Positions 1-8,770 of a DNA stretch of 64,000 nt are shown here, piece by piece. Every line of letters starts with the position of its first letter. Within the stretch, counting starts at the first letter, position 1. This DNA comes from an uncultured Bacteroidales bacterium (GTDB lineage Bacteria; Bacteroidota; Bacteroidia; Bacteroidales; UBA3663), in the NCBI GenBank assembly GCA_905235375.1, contig CAJOLH010000026.1, positions 29,359 through 93,358 of the forward strand, written 5' to 3'. A model generated the notes under the pieces. That model had not been told where the DNA came from and did no database searches. It saw only the letters and a list, made by a program, of their open reading frames with translations. Both the position numbers and the translations under genes were made by a program.

Positions 1-21
1 AGGCTTAACGAAATTTTTTAT

Positions 22-1812
22 ATGTCTAACAATTTAAAGAACACCGCTATCGAAGACTTCGATTGGGAAGCTTACGAGAACGGCGAGACCCTTACCTCGG
101 CAAGTAAGGAAGAGCAGGCCGCTGAGTACGACAAGACCCTCAGCAGCATCAATGCTAACGAAGTGGTCAAAGGTACTGTAACCGCCATCAACAAGCGTGA
201 GGTTATCGTAAACGTTGGCTACAAGAGCGAGGGCGTAATCCCAGCATCAGAGTTCCGCTACAATCCCGACCTGAAGGAAGGTGATGAGGTGGAGGTTTAC
301 ATCGATTCTCCCGAGAATCGTGCAGGTCAGCTCGTGCTCTCACACAAGAAGGCTCGCGCCACTACTTCTTGGGCCCGTGTCAACGAGGCTCTCGAAAACC
401 AGGAGATTGTCACTGGTTTCGTGAAGTGTCGCACCAAGGGTGGTATGATTGTTGATGTCTTTGGCATCGAGGCATTCCTCCCAGGTTCACAGATTGACGT
501 CAAGCCAATCCGTGACTATGACGTTTTCGTCAACAAGACAATGGAATTCAAGGTTGTGAAGATCAACCAGGAGTACCGCAATGTCGTTGTCAGCCACAAG
601 GTGCTCATCGAGGCCGAGAACGAGGAGAAGCGCAAGAAGCTCATCTCGCAGCTCCAGAAGGGCCAGATCATCGAGGGTACTGTCAAGAACATCACCTCTT
701 ATGGTGTATTCGTTGACCTCGGCGGCGTGGACGGTCTCATCCACATCACAGACCTCAGCTGGGGCCGCGTAAGCGATCCGAAGGAGGTTGTGCAGATCGA
801 CCAGAAGATCAATGTCGTTATTCTCGACTTCGACGAGGAGAAGAAGCGCATCGCCCTGGGTCTGAAGCAGCTCTCTGCTCATCCATGGGATGCCCTTGAT
901 GCTGACCTCAAGGTCGGTGACAAGGTGAAGGGCAAGGTTGTCGTCATGACCGACTATGGTGCATTCGTTGAGATTGCTCCAGGCGTTGAGGGTCTGATCC
1001 ACGTTTCTGAGATGAGCTGGAGCCAGCACGTACGTTCGGCCAACGACCTGCTTAAGGTCGGTGACGAAGTGGAGGCTGTTATCCTTACGCTCAGCCGTGA
1101 GGAGCGCAAGATGTCGCTCGGTCTGAAGCAGCTGAAGGAGGATCCATGGTCAAGCATCGAGCTGAGGTATCCTATCGGCTCCGATCATGATGCCAAGGTT
1201 CGCAACTTCACCAACTTCGGTGTATTTGTTGAGCTTGAGGATGGCGTTGAGGGTCTGATCCACATCAGCGACCTCTCTTGGACCAAGAAGGTTAAGCATC
1301 CTTCTGAGTTCACCCAGATTGGCGCTCCTATCTCAGTGCGCGTGCTTGAGATTGACAAGGAGAACCGTCGTCTCAGCCTTGGTCACAAGCAGCTCGAGGA
1401 GAATCCTTGGAATGCTATCGAGGAGAAATATACCGTTGGTTCGATCCACAATGGCACTATTGCCGAGCTTATCGACAAGGGCGCAGTCATCAGCCTTGAA
1501 GAGGGCGTTGAGGGCTTCGCTACTCCCAAGCACCTCCAGAAGAAGGATGGCTCACAGCCTAAGTTGGGCGAGGCTCTCGACTTCAAGGTGATCGAGTTCA
1601 AGAAGGACAACCGTCGTATCATCCTCTCTCACTCTCGTATCTTCGAGGATGAGCAGAAGGCTGAGCAGCGCAAGGCCAACGCCGAGAAGCGTGCTGCTGC
1701 CAAGGCTGCTGCTGCCGAGAAGGCTGCTACTCCGATGCCAGCCATCGAGAAGACTACCCTCGGTGACATCGACGCTCTTGCAGCACTTCGCGACAAGCTC
1801 GCCGGCAAGTAA
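22..1812 (+). CDS. rpsA: 30S ribosomal protein S1
   Basis: Ribosomal protein S1, 596 aa, binds mRNA on the 30S subunit and helps initiation, which matters in a phylum that mostly lacks Shine-Dalgarno signals. Six S1/OB repeats are visible, at about residues 48-120, 130-200, 218-285, 303-372, 390-458 and 476-545. The later ones carry the typical GVFVDL/GAFVEI...GLIHISDLSW core. The sixth is divergent (GAVISL...GFATPKHL). An Ala/Lys/Glu-rich tail follows from about 553 to 596. Length and repeat number fit the family. The ATG lies only 21 bases from the window edge, so its promoter is not seen. Two hairpins follow the stop codon. Identity is secure. Confidence 0.97.
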   Translation: MSNNLKNTAIEDFDWEAYENGETLTSASKEEQAAEYDKTLSSINANEVVKGTVTAINKREVIVNVGYKSEGVIPASEFRYNPDLKEGDEVEVYIDSPENRAGQLVLSHKKARATTSWARVNEALENQEIVTGFVKCRTKGGMIVDVFGIEAFLPGSQIDVKPIRDYDVFVNKTMEFKVVKINQEYRNVVVSHKVLIEAENEEKRKKLISQLQKGQIIEGTVKNITSYGVFVDLGGVDGLIHITDLSWGRVSDPKEVVQIDQKINVVILDFDEEKKRIALGLKQLSAHPWDALDADLKVGDKVKGKVVVMTDYGAFVEIAPGVEGLIHVSEMSWSQHVRSANDLLKVGDEVEAVILTLSREERKMSLGLKQLKEDPWSSIELRYPIGSDHDAKVRNFTNFGVFVELEDGVEGLIHISDLSWTKKVKHPSEFTQIGAPISVRVLEIDKENRRLSLGHKQLEENPWNAIEEKYTVGSIHNGTIAELIDKGAVISLEEGVEGFATPKHLQKKDGSQPKLGEALDFKVIEFKKDNRRIILSHSRIFEDEQKAEQRKANAEKRAAAKAAAAEKAATPMPAIEKTTLGDIDALAALRDKLAGK

Positions 1813-1820
1813 TTGCCTCT

Positions 1821-1903
1821 GTCATTCCCCCAGTTTTGGGGGATGACTTTATGCTTAAGACAAAATTTCAGGCGCTATCCCGATTAGGGTAGCGCCTGTT
1901 TTG
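1821..1903 (+). terminator. Tandem intrinsic terminators after rpsA
   Basis: The first hairpin pairs GTCAT(T)CCCCC with GGGGGATGAC (1821-1847). The second pairs CAGGCGCTA-CCC with GGG-TAGCGCCTG (1869-1898) and runs into TTTT. Two stacked stems suit termination of a very highly expressed ribosomal gene facing the convergent miaB. Confidence 0.8.
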
Positions 1904-1997
1904 GCTTTCATCCTGAATTAACGAATTGTCGAATTGTGGACATTCGTCGAGCGAAGGCAAGATATGTCTCTAAATCGATAATTCGTGATGAAGAGAG

Positions 1998-3347
1998 TTA
2001 AACTATTTCTCCGAGCAGGGTGGCTGAGGAAGCATCGGTGACGCGTACCATCACCAGGTCGCCAGGCTTGGCATTCCCTTTGGGGAAGACAATCATCTTG
2101 TTCTGCTGCGAGCGGCCGCACATCTGCTCACGGCTGCGTTTCGAGAAACCTTCGACGAGCACTTCGAAGGTCTTGCCGATGTCGCGTCTGTTGCTTTCGA
2201 GGCTGAGTTCGTTCTGCAGGGCGATGATCTCGTTGAGACGGCGTATCTTTTCCTCCTCGGGGACGTCGTCGGCATAATGTCGTGCTGCGAATGTGCCAGG
2301 ACGTTCGCTGTACTTGAACATGAATGCCGAGTCGTAGCCCACTTCGCGCATCAGGCTGAGTGTCTCGGCATGGTCGTCGAGCGTCTCGCCGCAGAAGCCG
2401 CAGAACACGTCGGTCGAGAGTCCGCAGTCGGGGATGATGCGTCGGACGGCTGCAATGCGGTCGAGGTACCACTGGCGGTCGTACTTGCGATTCATCTTTT
2501 TGAGCACAGCCGAAGAGCCTGACTGGACGGGCAGGTGAAGGTGGTGACAGATGTTCTTGTGGGCAGCCATTGCCTCCAGGATCTTGTCGCTCATGTCCTC
2601 GGGGTTGCTGGTCGAAAAGCGGATGCGCATCCCGGGTGCAGCATCGGCAACGATGCCAAGAAGGTCGGCGAAGTCGATTCCCTCCTGTTTCTCAGCATCG
2701 CAGTATCGGTAGCTGTTGACATTCTGTCCCAACAGGGTCACTTCCTTGAATCCCTTTCGCTCAAGGTCGTGAAGCTCGTTGAGGATCGAACCGACTTCGC
2801 GCGAACGCTCACGACCACGGGTATAGGGTACGATGCAGTAGGAGCAGAAGTTGTTGCATCCGCGCATGATCGAGATGAATCCGCTGATGCGGCTGTTGCC
2901 CACGCGGCTCGGAATGATGTCCTTGTAGGTCTCGGTGGTCGAAAGTTGCACATTGACGGCCTTCTCGCCAGCTTCTGCAGCTGCCACGAGATTGGGAAGG
3001 TCAAGGTAGGAGTCAGGTCCTGCTACGAGGTCGGCTCCATGCTCGAAGAGTCCGTCGCGTACACGCTCGGCCATGCATCCCAGCACGCCTACGATGAGCG
3101 GGTTGCGCTTGCCGCTGTCCTTCGGACTTTTGACCCGCTTGTTCTTCACGCTTTGGAAGAATTGCAATCGTCCGTATATCTTCTGTTCGGCATTGTCGCG
3201 CACCGAGCAGGTGTTCATAAAGACGGCATCAGCTTCGTCAATGTCACCGCACAACTCATAGCCGATGGTCTGCATGACGCTGGCTACAACCTCACTGTCA
3301 GCTACATTCATTTGGCATCCGTAGGTCTCTATATATAGTTTCTTCAT
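1998..3347 (-). CDS. miaB: tRNA-2-methylthio-N6-dimethylallyladenosine synthase MiaB
   Basis: Radical-SAM methylthiotransferase, 449 aa, that adds the 2-methylthio group to i6A37 of tRNAs reading U-starting codons. The N-terminal MTTase domain has the three cluster cysteines C11 (ETYGCQMN), C47 (NTCSVRDNA) and C91 (VLGCMAERV). The radical-SAM motif is C164-x3-C168-x2-C171 (CNNFCSYC) followed by IVPYTRGRE. A TRAM RNA-binding domain fills about 385-449. Length is normal. It is convergent with rpsA and alone on its strand. No clear TAnnTTTG box was found in front of it. The MiaB rather than RimO/MtaB assignment rests on the IVPYTRGRERSR signature and overall layout. Confidence 0.95.
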   Translation of the reverse strand: MKKLYIETYGCQMNVADSEVVASVMQTIGYELCGDIDEADAVFMNTCSVRDNAEQKIYGRLQFFQSVKNKRVKSPKDSGKRNPLIVGVLGCMAERVRDGLFEHGADLVAGPDSYLDLPNLVAAAEAGEKAVNVQLSTTETYKDIIPSRVGNSRISGFISIMRGCNNFCSYCIVPYTRGRERSREVGSILNELHDLERKGFKEVTLLGQNVNSYRYCDAEKQEGIDFADLLGIVADAAPGMRIRFSTSNPEDMSDKILEAMAAHKNICHHLHLPVQSGSSAVLKKMNRKYDRQWYLDRIAAVRRIIPDCGLSTDVFCGFCGETLDDHAETLSLMREVGYDSAFMFKYSERPGTFAARHYADDVPEEEKIRRLNEIIALQNELSLESNRRDIGKTFEVLVEGFSKRSREQMCGRSQQNKMIVFPKGNAKPGDLVMVRVTDASSATLLGEIV

Positions 3348-3396
3348 GCCTTATTTGTTAAATTATGTTTATAAATGACACTTTGTTGTCAAAAAA

Positions 3397-3428
3397 TTTG
3401 GCAAATGGATGAAAAGATTATATCTTTG
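3397..3428 (+). promoter_or_regulatory. Bacteroidota promoter of small RNA candidate A
   Basis: TTTG at 3397-3400, exactly 20 nt, then TATCTTTG at 3421-3428. This is a perfect match to the phylum's -33/-7 consensus, and no ORF starts within the next 220 nt. Confidence 0.75.
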
Positions 3429-3434
3429 CAGCGA

Positions 3435-3502
3435 AAATTTATCATAGTTAAGGTTTAGGTTAATACAACAAGCGAGCCTGTGAAGGTAAGCTTGTTTTTT
3501 TA
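3435..3502 (+). ncRNA. Candidate small RNA A
   Basis: A transcript of about 68 nt is predicted from the perfect promoter just upstream. It ends at an intrinsic terminator: AACAAGC (3467-3473) pairs with GCTTGTT (3490-3496), with an inner CCT/AGG pairing, followed by a run of seven T. No start codon with a meaningful ORF lies inside. The 5' half carries AAGGTTTAGGTTAATA, which recurs in candidate B near 26.0 kb. A second independent promoter for the next gene lies downstream, so this is unlikely to be a simple leader. It could instead be an attenuator. Expression is not shown by sequence alone. Confidence 0.55.
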
Positions 3503-3572
3503 TGTCATTCGCTTTACAGGTTGACCAAAAAAGGACAAAAAAGGAGGGATATGTTGAATTTCCCCCAAAATA

Positions 3573-3604
3573 TTTGTCTTTTTCAGCAAAATTCTGTAAA
3601 TTTG
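3573..3604 (+). promoter_or_regulatory. Promoter of the CoA-transferase gene
   Basis: TTTG at 3573-3576, 20-nt spacer, TAAATTTG at 3597-3604. The start codon is at 3651, giving a leader of about 40 nt. Confidence 0.75.
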
Positions 3605-3650
3605 CGCCGCAAATATAGCCATTATTTTTCAAAATCGCAAGAAAATTGTT

Positions 3651-5141
3651 ATGAATTATACGAAAATGACCCCCGAAGAGGCTGCTGCGCTCATCCAAGA
3701 TGGCGATACACTCAGCTTTAGCGGCTTCTCTTCGACAGGTACACCTCGAGTTGTTACCGAAGCGTTGGCCAAGAGAGCCGAAGCCGAACATGCCGCTGGC
3801 CGTCCTTTCAAGGTTAGTCTTTTTACGGGAGCTATTACGAGCGAAAAGCTTGATGATGCCTTGGCCAATGCCCATGCCGTTGATCGTCGAATGCCATTCA
3901 ATGGTTCACCTGTGATGCGCAAAGCTATTAATAGTGGAGAGGTAGATTATCTCGATATGCACCTCTCGTTGGTTGGACAATATGTGCGCTATGGATTCCT
4001 TGGCAAGGTCGATTGGTGCATCATCGAGGCTGTCGAGGTGTCTGACTTGGGCGAGATAACACTTGCAGGTTGCATTGGTTGTGTGGATACATACGCCCGT
4101 GCAGCCGACAAGATTATCATTGAACTTAATTCGGCATACGACCATAGTATTCGAGGAATGCATGATATTTACACGGTGGCAGATCCTCCTTGCCGAGATG
4201 TTATCCCCATCTATAAGCCCTCCGATCGCATTGGTAGTCCTGTCCTGAAGGTAGATCCTAAGAAGATTGCTGCCATTGTGCCTTGTCATTATCACCACAA
4301 TGTGCCGCCATTCACGCCTCTTGACGAGATGACTACTAAGCTCGGTAGAAATGTCGTCGACTTCCTGTCGAAGGAGATTCGTGAGGGTCATCTCCATTCC
4401 AGCCGCCTGCCCATCCAATCGGGTGTGGGCAACGTGTCGAATGCTGTGCTTGAGGCATTGAAGGATGCCCCCGATATTCCTCCTTTCACACTCTATACCG
4501 AGGTGCTGCAGGACAAGGGCCTCGAACTGATTGACTTGGGCCGCTGCACATTTGCATCGACAGGTTCGCTTTACCTGAGTGATGCATATTATGATAAGGT
4601 GAGAAATAACGTCGACTTCTATAAGGAACACATTATCCTGCGCCCCTATGAGTTGTCGAACAATCCAGAGGTTGTGCGCCGACTTGGTGTCATCGCCATC
4701 AATACTGCACTGGAAGTGGATATCTATGGAAATGTCAATTCTACACATGTCATTGGTACCAAGATGATGAATGGTATCGGTGGATCGGCCGACTTTGCAC
4801 GCAATGCCTACTTGTCCATCTTCATCTGTCCCTCCATCGCAAAGAAAGGCGCCATCTCGGCCATTGTGCCATACGTAACCCATATTGATAGTTCCGAACA
4901 TTCGGTGATGGTGGTTATTACCGATCAGGGTGTTGCCGACCTGCGTGGCAAGTCACCGCGTCAGCGTGCGGAGGCCATCATCGAAAACTGTGCACATCCA
5001 AGCTATCGCCCCTTGCTGCGCAAGTATCTTGAATTGGCACTCAAGGAAGGCGGGCACACTCCCATGTCGCTCGAACATTGTTTCGACTTCCACAAGGAGT
5101 TTATGAAGTCCGGCGATATGCACAACACCACTTTTGATTGA
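3651..5141 (+). CDS. Acetyl-CoA hydrolase/transferase family protein
   Basis: Class-I CoA-transferase of the acetyl-CoA hydrolase/succinyl-CoA:acetate CoA-transferase type, 496 aa, cytosolic. In fermenting Bacteroidales such enzymes move CoA between acetate, succinate or propionate thioesters. The putative catalytic glutamate is E284 in LYTEVLQDKG, and the glycine-rich signature NGIGGSADFARNA is at 374-386. The N-terminal half has FSGFSSTGTPR (23-33), and the C-terminal AcetylCoA_hyd_C region holds VITDQGVADLRGKSPRQRA. Exact substrate cannot be told from sequence. A good promoter lies 47 bases upstream of the ATG. The gene appears monocistronic; the next gene starts after 138 bases of repeat-rich spacer. 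Confidence 0.9.
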   Translation: MNYTKMTPEEAAALIQDGDTLSFSGFSSTGTPRVVTEALAKRAEAEHAAGRPFKVSLFTGAITSEKLDDALANAHAVDRRMPFNGSPVMRKAINSGEVDYLDMHLSLVGQYVRYGFLGKVDWCIIEAVEVSDLGEITLAGCIGCVDTYARAADKIIIELNSAYDHSIRGMHDIYTVADPPCRDVIPIYKPSDRIGSPVLKVDPKKIAAIVPCHYHHNVPPFTPLDEMTTKLGRNVVDFLSKEIREGHLHSSRLPIQSGVGNVSNAVLEALKDAPDIPPFTLYTEVLQDKGLELIDLGRCTFASTGSLYLSDAYYDKVRNNVDFYKEHIILRPYELSNNPEVVRRLGVIAINTALEVDIYGNVNSTHVIGTKMMNGIGGSADFARNAYLSIFICPSIAKKGAISAIVPYVTHIDSSEHSVMVVITDQGVADLRGKSPRQRAEAIIENCAHPSYRPLLRKYLELALKEGGHTPMSLEHCFDFHKEFMKSGDMHNTTFD

Positions 5142-5149
5142 CCATCAAT

Positions 5150-5262
5150 CGAAAGGATCCTGTTTTGAAAGGTCAAGAAAGGTTCGAAAGGCCGTTTGGT
5201 CATCAACCCCCTCAAACTCTTCGACCTTTCAAACTCCTCAAACTTCAAACCCTTTTGAATTC
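5150..5262 (+). repeat. Junction repeat of short Phe-like units (TCAAAC/TTTCAAAC)
   Basis: The spacer between the CoA-transferase and aspS is built from irregular repeats of CTCAAAC, TTTCAAAC and their complements (GAAAGGTC, GTTTGGT). The left part can pair with the right part. The same unit family appears inside the coding sequence near 10.86 kb. Confidence 0.5.
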
Positions 5263-5279
5263 CTTACCATCCAATAACT

Positions 5280-7094
5280 ATGTATCGTAAACAAACCTGT
5301 GGCGAGCTTCGTCTTGCCAATGTAGGCCAGGAAGTAACGCTGGCCGGATGGGTACAGCGCGTCCGCAAGATGGGCGGCCTTACCTTCGTTGATCTTCGTG
5401 ACCGTTATGGTATCACCCAACTCGTTTTCGATGAGAGCGAGGCAGATGCAGCTCTTTGCGACAAGGCTACTCACTTGGGACGTGAATATGTCATCCAGGT
5501 GATTGGTGTGGTGCGCGAACGTGAAAGCAAAAACAAGAATATACCTACTGGCGATGTTGAGATCGTGGCCAAGGAGCTGAACGTGATCTCGGTTTCCGAG
5601 GTTCCACCCTTCACCATCGAGGATAAGACCGATGGTGGCGATGACCTCCGTATGCAGTATCGTTATCTCGACTTGCGTCGTCCGATGGTGCGCAAGAATC
5701 TGGAACTTCGCCACAAGTTGGCTTTCGAGGTGCGTCGTTATCTCGATGCTCAGAACTTTCTTGAGGTGGAGACCCCGATGCTCATCAAATCTACGCCTGA
5801 GGGCGCACGCGACTTCGTGGTTCCTTCCCGCATGAACCCCGGACAGTTCTATGCCCTCCCGCAGTCGCCGCAGCAGTTCAAGCAGCTTCTCATGGTGGCT
5901 GGTTTCGACCGTTACTTCCAAATCGTCAAGTGTTTCCGCGACGAGGACCTTCGTGCCGACCGTCAGCCTGAATTCACGCAGATCGACTGTGAGATGTCGT
6001 TTGTTGAGCAGGATGATGTAATCGAGATGTTCGAAGGCATGATGAAGCACCTCTTCAAGGAGCTGAAGGGCATAGAGTTCGACAAGTTCCCCCGCATGAC
6101 GTGGGAGGATGCCATGAAATATTATGGCTCCGACAAGCCCGACGTTCGTTTCGGCATGAAGTTTGTCGAACTGAAGAATATGTCACCATTGCGGGCTTAC
6201 GTCCAGGGTGCCGACACCAGTGGAGTAGGGCAGAGTGTCTTCCCCGAGGGACAGTTCACGGTGTTCGACAGCGTGCCCTACGTGGCAGGCATCAATGCCA
6301 AGGGCTGTGCCGGCTATACGCGCAAGCAGATTGACGGGCTCACCGACTTCGTGAAGCGTTCGCAGATTGGTGCCAAGGGTCTTATCTGGGTTCGCAAGAA
6401 TGACGATGGCTCCCTCAAGTCGAGCATCGACAAGTTCTATGCACCAGAGGTCATCGAGGCCATCTGTCAGAAGTTTGAGGCTGAGCCTGGCGACCTGATG
6501 CTTATCCTTTGCGGTGAGATGCGCCGTACGCAGAAGCAGCTTTGCGCCCTCCGTTTGGAGATGGGCCAGCGTCTCGGCTTCCGCGATCCTTCGGTCTATG
6601 TGCCCCTTTGGGTCATCGACTTCCCGCTCTTCGAATGGGATGAGGAGACACAGCGCTACTATGCGACCCATCACCCCTTCACCAGCCCCAATCCCGACGA
6701 TGTGCCGCTTCTCGACACCGATCAGGGCAAGGTTCGCTCGTGGGCTTACGACTGCGTCATGAACGGTGTGGAGCTCGGTGGCGGTTCGGTGCGTATTCAC
6801 GACTCAAAGCTGCAGGAGAAGATGTTCGAACTCCTTGGCTTCACCGAAGAGAAGGCCATGGAGCAGTTCGGCTGCCTGATCAATGCCTTCAAGTATGGTG
6901 CACCTCCTCATGCAGGTCTTGCTTTCGGCCTCGACCGCGTAGTGTCGATGTTCGCCGAAATCGACTCCATCCGCGACACCATCGCCTTCCCCAAGAATAA
7001 CCAGGGACGCGACGTGATGATTGATGCACCTTGTGCTATCGATCAGGCCCAGCTCGACGAGCTCCAGATTGCCTTGAACCTCAAGGAGGAATAA
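5280..7094 (+). CDS. aspS: Aspartate--tRNA ligase
   Basis: Class-II aminoacyl-tRNA synthetase charging tRNA-Asp, 604 aa. The N-terminal OB anticodon-binding domain is about 1-110 ([20 protein letters not shown]). The catalytic core has motif 2 ([18 protein letters not shown], about 220-237) and motif 3 ([13 protein letters not shown], about 542-554). A bacterial GAD insertion domain lies between, about 290-420. Length is that of bacterial rather than archaeal AspRS. Whether it is discriminating or also charges tRNA-Asn cannot be judged here. A strong terminator follows the stop codon. Confidence 0.97.
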   Translation: MYRKQTCGELRLANVGQEVTLAGWVQRVRKMGGLTFVDLRDRYGITQLVFDESEADAALCDKATHLGREYVIQVIGVVRERESKNKNIPTGDVEIVAKELNVISVSEVPPFTIEDKTDGGDDLRMQYRYLDLRRPMVRKNLELRHKLAFEVRRYLDAQNFLEVETPMLIKSTPEGARDFVVPSRMNPGQFYALPQSPQQFKQLLMVAGFDRYFQIVKCFRDEDLRADRQPEFTQIDCEMSFVEQDDVIEMFEGMMKHLFKELKGIEFDKFPRMTWEDAMKYYGSDKPDVRFGMKFVELKNMSPLRAYVQGADTSGVGQSVFPEGQFTVFDSVPYVAGINAKGCAGYTRKQIDGLTDFVKRSQIGAKGLIWVRKNDDGSLKSSIDKFYAPEVIEAICQKFEAEPGDLMLILCGEMRRTQKQLCALRLEMGQRLGFRDPSVYVPLWVIDFPLFEWDEETQRYYATHHPFTSPNPDDVPLLDTDQGKVRSWAYDCVMNGVELGGGSVRIHDSKLQEKMFELLGFTEEKAMEQFGCLINAFKYGAPPHAGLAFGLDRVVSMFAEIDSIRDTIAFPKNNQGRDVMIDAPCAIDQAQLDELQIALNLKEE

Positions 7095-7110
7095 TCTGCT
7101 CCGATTCCCA

Positions 7111-7158
7111 TAGAAAGGAATGGAAACCTGTGTCGTTTCCATCCCTTTCTTCTTTTTC
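7111..7158 (+). terminator. Intrinsic terminator after aspS
   Basis: The stem AGAAAGG(A)ATGGAAAC pairs with GTTTCCATCCCTTTCT around the loop CTGTGTC and is followed by TCTTTTT. Confidence 0.8.
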
Positions 7159-7177
7159 CGCTTACATACATGATCTT

Positions 7178-7249
7178 TTAACTTTTATCACCATCTTAAC
7201 TTTTATCACCATCTTAACTTTTATCACCATCTTAACTTTTATCACCATC
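7178..7249 (+). repeat. Four perfect 18-bp tandem repeats before a GH105 gene
   Basis: TTAACTTTTATCACCATC is repeated four times without a mismatch, ending 5 bp before the ATG of the downstream gene. Its position in the leader means copy-number change would alter the distance from promoter to start codon. Confidence 0.9.
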
Positions 7250-7254
7250 CACAC

Positions 7255-8640
7255 ATGAAAAGACACCTATTATTCATCCTCACTGTCCTTACGCTCGTCA
7301 GCACAGCTGATGCCAAGAAGAAGCCCAAGGGACCCAGTAATCTTATTGATGATCCGAAGGAGATGGCCGTTCAGTTTGCCGAGAGCGAACTGAAGCGCTT
7401 TCCCAGCCTATATCTCTACGACTATGGCCGCGTACCGTTCTTCGGCTACACGCAGGGCGTGGGTGGCACATCCTTCCTCTATATGTACCGCAAGACGGGC
7501 GACCGTCGCTACTTCCAGTATGCCGAAGAGTGGTGCGACACACTCTGCATGGACGATGGGACCATCCAGAAGCGTGCTATGGAGTCCTACAACCTTGACC
7601 TGATACGTGGCGGCTGGGTGGTTTGTGAGGTGTATAATCTGATCAAGGAGAACCCCGACCTGGTGGGTGGCGAGGCTGTTGCCCGCAGGAAGCTGGAGAA
7701 GTACAGAAAGTGCATGGAGATGCAGCTCATCAAGCAGCTGCAGAACCATCCAAAGACGTGCGACGGAGGCTATTGGCATAAGCTGGTCTATCCTCATCAG
7801 ATGTGGCTCGATGGCATCTATATGGCATCTCCCTTCATGGCCATCTATGGGCAGACATTCAATCATCCCGAGTGGCAGGCCGAAGCATTGCAGCAGGTCA
7901 TCACTTGCTGGCATCACACCTATGACTCTCGTACCGGCCTTCTTCATCACGCTTGGGACGAGAGCGCGTCGCAACGTTGGAGCGATGCCGAAGGTCACTC
8001 GCCCAACTTCTGGGGACGTTCCGTTGGGTGGTACCTGATGGCCATGGTCGATATTCTCGACTACATCCCCGAGGGTTTCACCACAAGGTTCAACTGCGGA
8101 CGCAAGGACACCATCCAGATCTCTGGTCGCGACACGCTCATTGCCTATATCAACCAGCTCGTCGATGCCCTGCCCCAGTATCAGCGCGGTGGCCTCTGGT
8201 ACCAGGTGCTCGATTGTCCCGATAGGGCAGGTAATTGGCCCGAAGCTACCGTCACTGTGCAGTTTATGTATGCCATCGCCAAGGCGGTCAACAAGGGCTA
8301 TCTCCCCGCCGACCGCATCAAGATTGCTTGGGATGCGTACAATGGCCTGCAGCAGACCGTCCTCAACGATTGCCGTCAGGTCGATGCCGAAGGCAGGGTC
8401 GTGGGCGACCGGCGTGATCCGATGACCTACGAATACGGTCCCCAGCATACGATGGTGGTGCGTCTGTCCGATGGAACCTATTCGCTCACGCAATGCTGTG
8501 CCGTGGGAGGTCTTGGCGGCAATAAGTACCGCGACGGTTCGTTCGAGTATTATATCGGCGAACGTGTGCGTGACAACGACGGAAAGGGGTCTGGCATCTA
8601 CGTCATGGGGTGCTGGGAACTCGGTGAAAATGTGAAGTAA
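7255..8640 (+). CDS. GH105-family unsaturated glucuronyl/rhamnogalacturonyl hydrolase
   Basis: Glycoside hydrolase of family GH105/GH88 type, 461 aa, releasing unsaturated uronic acid from oligosaccharides made by pectin or other polysaccharide lyases. A signal peptide is visible at 1-20 (hydrophobic core LLFILTVLTLVSTADA), so it is exported, probably to the periplasm. The family signature HKLVYPHQMWLDGIYM carries the putative catalytic D186. The second signature, GRSVGWYLMAMVDILDYIP, is near 266-284. A related but distinct GH105 lies at 23.6-25.0 kb on the other strand. No polysaccharide utilisation locus (SusC/SusD) is next to it. The substrate linkage is inferred only from the family. Confidence 0.85.
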   Translation: MKRHLLFILTVLTLVSTADAKKKPKGPSNLIDDPKEMAVQFAESELKRFPSLYLYDYGRVPFFGYTQGVGGTSFLYMYRKTGDRRYFQYAEEWCDTLCMDDGTIQKRAMESYNLDLIRGGWVVCEVYNLIKENPDLVGGEAVARRKLEKYRKCMEMQLIKQLQNHPKTCDGGYWHKLVYPHQMWLDGIYMASPFMAIYGQTFNHPEWQAEALQQVITCWHHTYDSRTGLLHHAWDESASQRWSDAEGHSPNFWGRSVGWYLMAMVDILDYIPEGFTTRFNCGRKDTIQISGRDTLIAYINQLVDALPQYQRGGLWYQVLDCPDRAGNWPEATVTVQFMYAIAKAVNKGYLPADRIKIAWDAYNGLQQTVLNDCRQVDAEGRVVGDRRDPMTYEYGPQHTMVVRLSDGTYSLTQCCAVGGLGGNKYRDGSFEYYIGERVRDNDGKGSGIYVMGCWELGENVK

Positions 8641-8654
8641 ACGTCAATCCAATT

Positions 8655-8673
8655 GGGCAAAATTGCCTTTTTA
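8655..8673 (+). terminator. Weak intrinsic terminator after GH105
   Basis: GGCA/TGCC hairpin followed by TTTTT. Short stem, so only a modest call. Confidence 0.4.
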
Positions 8674-8715
8674 TTGTCCAAAAAGGCAAAGGATTTGTTT
8701 TTTTGTGCCTTCAAA

Positions 8716-8747
8716 TTTGGTGGCTTGGGCAAAATGCAATAATTTTG
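8716..8747 (+). promoter_or_regulatory. Promoter of the dehydratase-activase gene
   Basis: TTTG at 8716-8719, 20-nt spacer, TAATTTTG at 8740-8747. The ATG is at 8771, so the leader is short. Confidence 0.7.
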
Positions 8748-8770
8748 TACGCTAAATATTATCTGAAGGT

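Noticed and set aside
3906..4901. 331-codon reverse frame over the CoA-transferase gene
   Set aside because: Antisense shadow; composition is His/Cys/Asp-rich nonsense and the forward gene has family motifs and a promoter.
7255..8640. Pectin utilisation locus
   Set aside because: Two GH105 genes and a GH32-like gene are present but no SusC/SusD, lyase or sensor regulator lies near them, so a PUL cannot be claimed.
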